NCBI GenBank assembly: GCA_036009005.1
Contig: DASYMP010000297.1
Location: 1 to 20,071, forward strand
Length of the DNA: 20,071 bases
Reading direction: 5' to 3'
DNA from: JACVRW01 sp036009005
GTDB lineage: Bacteria; Actinomycetota; Thermoleophilia; Solirubrobacterales; Thermoleophilaceae
The number at the start of each line of letters is the position of its first letter. Within the stretch, counting starts at the first letter, position 1. A program made the position numbers and the translations under genes. Shown here piece after piece: positions 7,596-13,204 of this stretch. The notes beneath the pieces are model-generated. The model saw only the letters and a program-made list of their open reading frames with translations. It ran no database searches and was not told the origin of the DNA.

Positions 7596-7958
7596 ATGGT
7601 CTCTGGGCGCTGCATTTGCGGGGCCGTTGCGTTCGAGGTGCGTGGGCCGTTACGTGACGTGGTGCTCTGTCACTGCACGGAGTGCCGGCGCTGGGCCGGC
7701 CATGCGTGGGCGGCCACCGCGGCGAGCGCGGACGATCTGACCTTCGTCGAGGATCGCGGCCTGCGGTGGATCGACAGCCCCGACAGCGCGCTCCATGCGC
7801 GGCGGGGCTTCTGCGGCGAGTGCGGCTCGGGCCTGTTCTGGGACGCGCCCGACCGGGACTGGATCTCGATCGCGGCCGGGGCGCTCGATCCGCCGACGGG
7901 CATTCGCACGGTGAAGGACATCTACACCGACAGCGCCGGGGACTACTACGAGGTCTAG
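7596..7958 (+). CDS. GFA / CENP-V family zinc protein
   Basis: This is a complete small GFA-domain protein of 120 residues. The zinc ligands are in the family pattern: C6 and C8 in RCICG, C25, C27 and C30 in CHCTECRR, and C73 and C76 in GFCGECGSGLFW. The founding member was described as a glutathione-dependent formaldehyde-activating enzyme, but most members have no proven reaction, and glutathione is unusual in actinobacteria, so the function is open. The next gene is a glyoxalase I, another thiol-linked aldehyde detoxification family, only nine bases away. Together they look like a small accessory unit placed within a housekeeping block. Confidence 0.88.
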   Translation: MVSGRCICGAVAFEVRGPLRDVVLCHCTECRRWAGHAWAATAASADDLTFVEDRGLRWIDSPDSALHARRGFCGECGSGLFWDAPDRDWISIAAGALDPPTGIRTVKDIYTDSAGDYYEV

Positions 7959-7961
7959 ATT
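7956..7961 (+). promoter_or_regulatory. Candidate -10 box of the glyoxalase gene, using the TAG stop of the GFA gene
   Basis: TAGATT begins with the TAG stop codon of the GFA gene and ends six bases before the ATG at 7968. If active, it would give a leaderless glyoxalase mRNA independent of the gene before it. No -35 match is evident. Confidence 0.35.
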
Positions 7962-7967
7962 TTCGGC

Positions 7968-8348
7968 ATGGCCTCCTACCTCCACACCTGTTACCGCATC
8001 GGCGACATCGACCGCTCCGTGTCGTTCTACGAGAAGCTCGGCTTCGAGGAGCGGCGGCGCATGCCGATCGGAGATGAGGCCACCAACGTCTTCATGGGGC
8101 TGCCCGGAGAGGACCCCGTGCTGGAGCTGACCCACAACCACGGCGTCGACTCGTACGACCTCGGCACGGGCTACAACCACATCGCGATCGCGGTCGACGA
8201 CCTGGACGGCACGCTCGCCGGCCTCGCCGAAGACGGCATCGAGCCGGAGAAGCCGCCCTACCGACCGGGAGGCCGCACCGAGGGCCCGTTCATCGCCTTC
8301 GTGCGCGACCCCGACGGCTACCGGATCGAGCTCATCGGGCGTAGCTAG
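7968..8348 (+). CDS. gloA: Glyoxalase I (lactoylglutathione lyase), VOC family
   Basis: This 126-residue vicinal-oxygen-chelate protein resembles E. coli GloA along its length. It has the two beta-alpha-beta-beta-beta modules and four metal ligands at matching places: H6 in YLHTCYRIGD, E53 in VLELTHN, H71 in GYNHIAIAV and E121 in DPDGYRIELI. Glyoxalase I converts the thiol hemithioacetal of methylglyoxal to an S-lactoyl thioester. E. coli uses glutathione; in an actinobacterium the thiol is probably different (for example mycothiol) and cannot be read from the sequence. The match to GloA is stronger than to generic VOC proteins. It follows the GFA gene by nine bases and precedes the DUF177 gene by ten. 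Confidence 0.85.
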   Translation: MASYLHTCYRIGDIDRSVSFYEKLGFEERRRMPIGDEATNVFMGLPGEDPVLELTHNHGVDSYDLGTGYNHIAIAVDDLDGTLAGLAEDGIEPEKPPYRPGGRTEGPFIAFVRDPDGYRIELIGRS

Positions 8349-8351
8349 CCT
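8346..8351 (+). promoter_or_regulatory. Candidate -10 box of the DUF177 gene, using the TAG stop of the glyoxalase gene
   Basis: TAGCCT starts with the TAG stop of the preceding gene and ends seven bases before the ATG at 8359. This is the same stop-codon-as-promoter layout as at 7956. It would let the conserved DUF177 gene be expressed separately from the accessory genes. Confidence 0.4.
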
Positions 8352-8358
8352 CGATGAG

Positions 8359-8874
8359 ATGTCTAAGCGCACGGACATCTTCGATGTGGGGAAGCTCGGG
8401 CTCTCCTCCGGTGAGGGCCGGAGCCTCGAGCTCGAGGTGGCGGTCGATCCCTTCGAGTTCGGAGGGCAGGACTACACGCTTCAGGGCGGCACCGTCGACG
8501 CACGCGTGGACGTGTCTCACACCATGCACGGCTACGCGTTCCGGCTGCGCTTCGACGCGGGCCTGGAGGGTCCGTGCGTGCGCTGTCTCGAGACCGCGGA
8601 CCAGGGCGTGGACGTGGACGCCCGCGAGATCGACCAGCCGGGCGACGACGCCGACGAGCTCAGCTCTCCCTATTTCGAGGAGGGCCATCTCGACGTGCGC
8701 TCCTGGGCGCGCGACGCGCTCGCGCTGGCGCTGCCCACGAAGATCGTGTGCAGCGAGGACTGCGCGGGCCTCTGCGCGGTCTGCGGCGAGAACCTGAACC
8801 GCGCGCCCGACCACGCGCACGAGCGCGAACCCGACTCGCGCTGGGCCGCGCTGCGCGAGCTGAAGCTCGACTAG
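8359..8874 (+). CDS. DUF177 / YceD family protein (23S rRNA accumulation protein family)
   Basis: This 171-residue DUF177 protein belongs to the YceD family, conserved next to rpmF and linked in E. coli and chloroplasts to 23S rRNA accumulation or processing. Seen: an N-terminal beta-rich region, GPCVRCLE (C73, C76), and the C-terminal KIVCSEDCAGLCAVCGENLN with C131, C135, C139 and C142, a likely zinc site, then the typical end DSRWAALRELKLD. In most bacteria rpmF follows directly; here a reductase gene and a reverse-strand oxidoreductase separate the two by 2.2 kb. Its own candidate -10 box may compensate for the broken operon on the upstream side. Confidence 0.9.
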   Translation: MSKRTDIFDVGKLGLSSGEGRSLELEVAVDPFEFGGQDYTLQGGTVDARVDVSHTMHGYAFRLRFDAGLEGPCVRCLETADQGVDVDAREIDQPGDDADELSSPYFEEGHLDVRSWARDALALALPTKIVCSEDCAGLCAVCGENLNRAPDHAHEREPDSRWAALRELKLD

Positions 8875-8878
8875 CTCG

Positions 8879-9448
8879 GTGGGCAGGCTGCTCTACATGG
8901 CGATCGCCTCGCTCGACGGCTACATCGAGGACGAGACCGGCAAGTTCGGCTGGGCGGAGCCGAGCGAGGAGGTGCACGCCTTCGTGAACGACCTGGAGCG
9001 GCCGGTCGGCACCTACCTGTACGGCCGCCGCATGTACGAGACGATGGTCTTCTGGGAGACCGGCGGGTCGGGGGACGAGGAGCCCGAGGTCATGCGCGAC
9101 TTCGCCAACCTCTGGCGCGCCGCCGACAAGGTCGTCTACTCGAGCACGCTCGAGAGCGCCTCGACGGCCCGCACCCGAATCGAGCGGGACTTCGATCCGG
9201 AGGCGATCCGGGCGCTGAAGGCGTCGACGGACGCCGACATCGGCGTGGGCGGTCCAGGGCTCGCGGCGCACGCCTTCCGCGCCGGCCTGGTGGACGAATG
9301 CCATCTGTTTCTCGTGCCGGTGATCGTGGGCGGCGGCAAGCGTGCCCTGCCGGACGGCGTCCGCCTGGGACTCGAGCTGCTCGACGAGCGCCGCTTCGAG
9401 AACGGCACCGTCTTCCTGCGCTACGCGGCCAGCCCTTTCGCCAGCTAG
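8879..9448 (+). CDS. Dihydrofolate reductase family protein (RibD C-terminal domain-like)
   Basis: This is a 189-residue stand-alone member of the RibD_C / dihydrofolate-reductase-like family (Pfam PF01872 type), a predicted NADPH-dependent reductase. Seen: LLYMAIASLDGYIED at the N terminus, TYLYGRRMYETM (nucleotide-binding region), DIGVGGPGLAAHAFRAGLVDE and the end VPVIVGGGKRALPDG. It lacks the RibD deaminase domain, so it is probably not the riboflavin reductase; many such paralogues have unknown substrates. It starts with GTG at 8879, four bases after the DUF177 stop. It ends at 9446-9448, sharing the palindrome CTAG with the stop of the oppositely oriented GMC gene. Confidence 0.85.
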   Translation: MGRLLYMAIASLDGYIEDETGKFGWAEPSEEVHAFVNDLERPVGTYLYGRRMYETMVFWETGGSGDEEPEVMRDFANLWRAADKVVYSSTLESASTARTRIERDFDPEAIRALKASTDADIGVGGPGLAAHAFRAGLVDECHLFLVPVIVGGGKRALPDGVRLGLELLDERRFENGTVFLRYAASPFAS

Positions 9449-11031
9449 GCGACCTCGAGCTCCTGCTGCGCGCCCAGCGGCGTCTTGCCGCGGATCAGGT
9501 CGGCGGCGCGCTCGGCCAGCGCGATCACCGGGCCGTTCGTGTTGCCGCGCGGCACGCTCGGCATCACCGAGGCGTCCACCACGCGCAGGCCCTCGACCCC
9601 GCGCACGCGCAGCTCGCGGTCCACGACGGCGGTGGCCTCGTCGCCCATGCGACAGGTGCCGACCGGGTGGTAGAGCGTCTGGAGCCGCTGGCGGCAGTGC
9701 GCCTCGATGTCCGCGTCCGAGCTCGACTCAGGCCCGATCAGCATCCCCGTGGAGAGCTCGCCGAGCCGGCCGGTCGCGCAGATCTCGAGGCAGGTCCTCA
9801 CACCGGCGACCATCGACGCCACGTCGTCCGGGTGCTCGAGGTAGTTGTGGACGATCAGCGGCTTGGCGGTCGGATCCGGCGAGCCGAGCACGACGAAGCC
9901 GCGGCTCTTCGGCTTCAGCACGCAGGCCCCGAGCGCGAACCCGTGGCCGTCGCCGGGCACGAGTCCCTCGGACTGGAAGCGGGCGGGGGCGAAGTGGAAC
10001 TGCACGTCGGGCGCGTCGAGACCCTCGCGCGTGCGCATGAAGCCGCCCGCCTCTGCCACGTTCGAGGTGAGAGGGCCGCGGCCCTCCGCCTCGAACAGCG
10101 CGAGGTTCTCCTCGTTCAGCGCGCCGAACAGCGAGATCTCCTCGTCGATCCCGTAGACCGCGCCGGCGTTCGGGTGGTCGTGCAGGTTCAGCCCCAGCTC
10201 GGGCGACTCGGCCACCACGTCGATCTGAAGCTCCTCGAGCTCGGCCGGCCGGCCGAGGCCGGACAGCATCAGGAGCTGCGGCGAGTTGTAGGTGCCCCCG
10301 CACACGATCACCTCGCGCTCGGCGCGGTGCACGACCATCTCGGACAGCCGCGCGCCCACGACTCCCACAGCGCGCCCGCCCTCGAACAGGACCGAGAGCG
10401 CCTGCACGTGCGTCTCCACGGTCAGGTTCGGCCTGTTCATCACGGGGTGGAGATATGCGACCGCCGCGCTCGCGCGCGCGCCGCCCCTGTGGGTCACCTG
10501 GTACCAGCCGACCCCGTCCTGCTCGGCCCCGTTGAAGTCCTCGTTCGCGGGCAGCCCGACAGCCGCGGCCGCGTCCAGGAACGCCTGGCCCAGCGGGTTG
10601 CGCGAGCGCCCCTCGGACACCGGCAGCGGCCCGCCCACACCGTGGAACTCGTCCTCGCCACGCTCGTTGTCCTCCGAGCGCTTGAAGTAGGGGAGCAGCT
10701 CGTCCCAGGTCCAGCCCGGGCCCCACTCGTCGTAGTCGAGCGGGTTGCCGCGGATGTAGATCATCGCGTTGATCGAGGAGGAGCCGCCGAGCACCCTGCC
10801 GCGCGGGAGGTAGATGCGGCGGTCGTTCGCGAACGGCTCGTAGATCGTCGAGTGGTCCCAGTCCTGCGCTGTCCTGTAGAGGGCGGAGAACGCCGCCGGC
10901 AGGTGGACGAGCTCGTTCGTGTCGGGCCCGCCGGCCTCTAGCAGGAGGACCGATACGGCCGGATCCTCACTGAGGCGGTTGGCGAGCACGCAGCCGGCCG
11001 AGCCGGCCCCGACGATCACGTAGTCGTACAT
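9445..11031 (-). CDS. GMC family FAD-dependent oxidoreductase (choline/alcohol dehydrogenase-like)
   Basis: This 528-residue flavoenzyme of the glucose-methanol-choline family oxidises an alcohol group using FAD. Seen: the dinucleotide-binding GAGSAG (8-13) with E32 in LLLEAGG, the first GMC signature PRGRVLGGSSSINAM (76-90), the second signature GTYNSPQLLMLSGLG, and the C-terminal catalytic pair H455 in LYHPVGTCRMG and an asparagine in RGNTNGP (about 499). This resembles choline dehydrogenase BetA and alkanol dehydrogenases; the substrate cannot be named. There is no signal peptide, so it is cytoplasmic or peripheral. It is the only gene on the - strand and is convergent with the reductase (stops share CTAG). 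It is divergent from rpmF across 53 bases and has the clearest promoter in the window. Confidence 0.93.
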   Translation of the reverse strand: MYDYVIVGAGSAGCVLANRLSEDPAVSVLLLEAGGPDTNELVHLPAAFSALYRTAQDWDHSTIYEPFANDRRIYLPRGRVLGGSSSINAMIYIRGNPLDYDEWGPGWTWDELLPYFKRSEDNERGEDEFHGVGGPLPVSEGRSRNPLGQAFLDAAAAVGLPANEDFNGAEQDGVGWYQVTHRGGARASAAVAYLHPVMNRPNLTVETHVQALSVLFEGGRAVGVVGARLSEMVVHRAEREVIVCGGTYNSPQLLMLSGLGRPAELEELQIDVVAESPELGLNLHDHPNAGAVYGIDEEISLFGALNEENLALFEAEGRGPLTSNVAEAGGFMRTREGLDAPDVQFHFAPARFQSEGLVPGDGHGFALGACVLKPKSRGFVVLGSPDPTAKPLIVHNYLEHPDDVASMVAGVRTCLEICATGRLGELSTGMLIGPESSSDADIEAHCRQRLQTLYHPVGTCRMGDEATAVVDRELRVRGVEGLRVVDASVMPSVPRGNTNGPVIALAERAADLIRGKTPLGAQQELEVA

Positions 11032-11037
11032 GGACCG

Positions 11038-11066
11038 ACGCTAGCCGGGCAGCCCGGCGGAGGCAA
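11038..11066 (-). promoter_or_regulatory. Promoter of the GMC oxidoreductase with a palindrome filling its spacer
   Basis: On the - strand, TTGCCT (11061-11066) is followed after exactly 17 bases by TAGCGT (11038-11043), which ends six bases before the ATG. The spacer holds a perfect dyad, GCCGGGC-A-GCCCGGC (11044-11058), with seven-base arms around one central base. Its place between -35 and -10 is classic for a repressor or activator operator. The divergent rpmF -10 box begins 11 bases beyond the dyad, so a bound protein could affect both genes. Confidence 0.6.
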
Positions 11067-11068
11067 GC

Positions 11069-11074
11069 TATCCT
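11069..11074 (+). promoter_or_regulatory. Candidate -10 box of rpmF
   Basis: TATCCT lies ten bases before the rpmF ATG at 11085. The same TATCCT hexamer precedes ftsY. No -35 element is recognisable. A transcript would start within a few bases of the ATG. Confidence 0.4.
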
Positions 11075-11084
11075 TCCGGCCCTC

Positions 11085-11285
11085 ATGGCCGTCCCCAAGC
11101 AGAGACAGTCCCATTCGCGGACGAACAAGCGCCGCTCGCAGCACAAGATCGAGGCACCCGGCATTCGCCGCTGCCCGCGCTGCGGCGCCGCCCGCAGGCC
11201 GCATCGGGTCTGCCCGAACTGCGGTACGTACGCCGGCCGCGAGGTCGTCGTGCAGCAGCGCGGGGTCGACACAGACGACGAGTGA
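11085..11285 (+). CDS. rpmF: 50S ribosomal protein L32, zinc-binding form
   Basis: This is a 66-residue L32 of the large ribosomal subunit. It begins MAVPKQRQSHSRTNKRRSQHK, typical except that bacterial L32 usually reads PKRK/PKKK at this place. A zinc ribbon is formed by C30/C33 (CPRCG) and C43/C46 (CPNCG). A longer acidic tail, QQRGVDTDDE, follows. Its TGA overlaps the GTG of plsX by four bases (GTGA), starting the conserved rpmF-plsX-acpP-rnc series. The adjacent DUF177 gene expected upstream has been separated from it by two inserted genes. Confidence 0.96.
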   Translation: MAVPKQRQSHSRTNKRRSQHKIEAPGIRRCPRCGAARRPHRVCPNCGTYAGREVVVQQRGVDTDDE

Positions 11286-12283
11286 TCGCGGTCGACGCGA
11301 ACGGCGCCGACCAGGGGCCGGCCGCAGTCGCCGAGGGAGTCGCCCGCTCGGGCGTCCCCGTCCTCCTCTTCGGCCCCGCCGCTGAGCTCGCGGGCAAGGC
11401 CGGCCCGCTCGCCGAGATCGTCGACGCACCCGAGACCATCAAGGCGGGCGAGGACGCCGTGGCGTCCGTGCGCTCGAAGCGCGACGCCTCGATCGTCCAG
11501 GCAGCGGCCGCGGTCGCGGACGGCCGCGCCGATGCGCTCGTATCGGCGGGCAGCACCGGTCCGACGCTCGCCGCCGCAACGCTCGCGGTGAAGCGCATCA
11601 AGGGCGTGTACCGCCCGGCGCTCGCAGTGCTGATGCCGATCCCGGGCGGGCCGGTCCTGCTGCTGGACGCCGGCGCGAGCGTGGAGGTGCGCCCCGAGCA
11701 CCTGGTGCAGTTCGCGTACATGGGTGCGGGCTTCATGGAGGCCGTCGTGGGGATCGAGCGCCCGTCCGTGGGCCTCCTGTCGGTGGGCGAGGAGTCCGGC
11801 AAGGGCACTCCGGACGTGCTCACCGCGCACGACCGCATCGCCGAGGGCGGCGGGCTCAACTTCGTGGGGAACGTGGAGGGCTTCGACCTACCCGGCGCGC
11901 GCACCGACGTCCTGGTCGCCGACGGCTTCACCGGGAACGTGGCGCTGAAGGTGCTCGAGGGCACCGTCAAGGCGATCACGGGCGAGATCCGGACCCGCGT
12001 GCGCTCGGGCGTCGTATCGAGCCTCGGCGGCCTCCTGATCCGCGGAAAGCTCGGCAAGCTCCGCGACGACCTCGACCCCGAGAAGGTCGGCGGCGCAATC
12101 CTGCTCGGGCTGCGGAAGCCGGTGGTCGTGGCGCACGGAAGCTTCGGACCCACGGGCATCGAGCACGCCGTCAAATTGGCCCGGCGGGCGGTCGACGAGG
12201 ACATGGTCGCGAGGACCACTGCGGCGCTCGAGGCCGCCGGGGCGTTGCGGTCCGCTACCGCTGGTAGCGTCGCCTCGCGATGA
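11282..12283 (+). CDS. plsX: Phosphate acyltransferase PlsX
   Basis: PlsX interconverts acyl-ACP and acyl-phosphate, feeding PlsY in phosphatidic acid synthesis; it is a peripheral membrane enzyme. The 333-residue protein is of normal length. Seen: VSAGSTGPTLAAATL, RIKGVYRPALAVLMP, LLLDAGASVEVRPEHLVQFA, NFVGNVEG and DVLVADGFTGNVALKVLEG, all core PlsX motifs. The N-terminal motif, usually DAMGGD, reads DANGADQGP. GTG 11282 overlaps rpmF and the stop overlaps the ATG of acpP (ATGA at 12280-12283). With fakA in the same window, both acyl-phosphate-forming routes are encoded here. Confidence 0.96.
   Translation: MIAVDANGADQGPAAVAEGVARSGVPVLLFGPAAELAGKAGPLAEIVDAPETIKAGEDAVASVRSKRDASIVQAAAAVADGRADALVSAGSTGPTLAAATLAVKRIKGVYRPALAVLMPIPGGPVLLLDAGASVEVRPEHLVQFAYMGAGFMEAVVGIERPSVGLLSVGEESGKGTPDVLTAHDRIAEGGGLNFVGNVEGFDLPGARTDVLVADGFTGNVALKVLEGTVKAITGEIRTRVRSGVVSSLGGLLIRGKLGKLRDDLDPEKVGGAILLGLRKPVVVAHGSFGPTGIEHAVKLARRAVDEDMVARTTAALEAAGALRSATAGSVASR
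12253..12269. promoter_or_regulatory. Dyad over the candidate -10 box of acpP
   Basis: CGCTACC and GGTAGCG form perfect seven-base arms around GCT, at the extreme 3' end of plsX. The right arm covers most of TAGCGT (12265-12270), a candidate -10 box nine bases before the acpP ATG and identical to the -10 of the GMC gene. It is a plausible operator for a lipid-responsive regulator. It also encodes plsX residues, so chance from coding sequence is possible. Confidence 0.4.
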
Positions 12284-12534
12284 CCCGCGAAGAGGTTCTC
12301 GAACGCATCCGCGAGCACCTGGCCACCGAGTTGGAGGTGGAGCCTGGGCGCATCGACGAGTCCACGCGCTTCCGCGAGGACCTCGAGGCCGACTCGCTCG
12401 ATCTGGTGGAGCTCGTCGTCGAGCTGGAGGACAGCTACGGGGTCCGCATTCCCGACGAGGAGGCGGCCAAGATCCTCACGGTCGGTCAGGCCGCCGACTT
12501 CGTCGCCGCACATGCCAGCGGGATCGAGACCTGA
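12280..12534 (+). CDS. acpP: Acyl carrier protein
   Basis: This is an 84-residue acidic acyl carrier protein of type II fatty acid synthesis. The phosphopantetheine attachment site is S39 in LEADSLDLVELVVELED, followed by the typical helix IPDEEAAKILTVGQAADFV. Its role is to carry growing acyl chains as thioesters in the cytoplasm and to deliver them to PlsX encoded just upstream. The start overlaps the plsX stop by four bases. The last 23 bases overlap the start of rnc in another frame. CoaD, upstream in the window, makes the precursor of its prosthetic group. Confidence 0.96.
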   Translation: MTREEVLERIREHLATELEVEPGRIDESTRFREDLEADSLDLVELVVELEDSYGVRIPDEEAAKILTVGQAADFVAAHASGIET

Positions 12535-13204
12535 GTCCCTTGACGAGCTCCTCGACGAGCTGCCGGAGGAGCTGCGGCGGCAGGCCTTCACGCACTCGTC
12601 GTGGGTCGAGCACCGCTCCGACGCGTACGAGCGGCTCGCGTTCCTGGGAGACGTGGTCCTGAGCCTCGCGGTGTCGGATCACCTGTTTCCGCGCTTCGAG
12701 CGCTACGGCGCGGGGCGGCTCACCAAGGTGCGCGCCCAGGCCGTGAGCGGCCCGTCGTGCGCCCGCGTGGCCCGCGAGCTGCGCGTGCCGGACGAGCTTC
12801 GTGCCGCCGCCCCCGACGGCACCGGCCGCACCGCCGACGTCCTCGTGGACTCCGAGCGCGTGCTCGCCTCGGTCTGCGAGGCCATCATCGGCGCGTCCTA
12901 CCTCTCGTTCGGGATCGAGCGCACCGCGCCGGCGGTCGTGGAGTCGTTCCGCGGCGAGATCGAGCAGGCGCTCGAGAACCCCGTGGACTACAAGTCGGTA
13001 CTCCAGGAGCGGCTTGCCCGGCGGGCCGAGGTCGTGGTCTACCGGACCGTCGCCGAGGAGGGCCCGGCGCACGACCGCAGCTTCGTGGCGGTCGCCGAGG
13101 TGGATGGGGAGGAGCTCGGACGCGGGGAGGGAAAGACGAAGAAGGCCGCCGAGCAGGAGGCGGCCCTGCACGCCCTCGATTCCCTCGAGGAGGCGGCGTC
13201 GTAA
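12512..13204 (+). CDS. rnc: Ribonuclease III with a non-canonical active site
   Basis: RNase III cuts double-stranded RNA in rRNA precursors and mRNAs. The protein has 230 residues: an RNase III domain (about 10-145) and a double-stranded-RNA-binding domain (about 158-226) with KSVLQERL, GPAHDRSFVAVAEV and GKTKKAAEQEAALHAL. The signature normally reads ERLEFLGD; here it is ERLAFLGD (40-47), so the equivalent of E. coli E41 is A43, while E40 and D47 remain. The second motif, normally DTVEA, reads SVCEA (120-124), so D114 becomes S120 while E123 remains. The E. coli E65 position also appears to be alanine (A67). Start ATG 12512 overlaps acpP by 23 bases. Its stop shares one base with the smc ATG (TAATG). 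The mutM/fpg gene that often follows rnc in actinobacteria is absent here. Confidence 0.93.
   Translation: MPAGSRPESLDELLDELPEELRRQAFTHSSWVEHRSDAYERLAFLGDVVLSLAVSDHLFPRFERYGAGRLTKVRAQAVSGPSCARVARELRVPDELRAAAPDGTGRTADVLVDSERVLASVCEAIIGASYLSFGIERTAPAVVESFRGEIEQALENPVDYKSVLQERLARRAEVVVYRTVAEEGPAHDRSFVAVAEVDGEELGRGEGKTKKAAEQEAALHALDSLEEAAS

Noticed and set aside
12601..13203. Upstream extension of the smc frame
   Set aside because: It overlaps rnc throughout and has no SMC features. MHLRSISMKGFKSF at 13204 is the canonical start.
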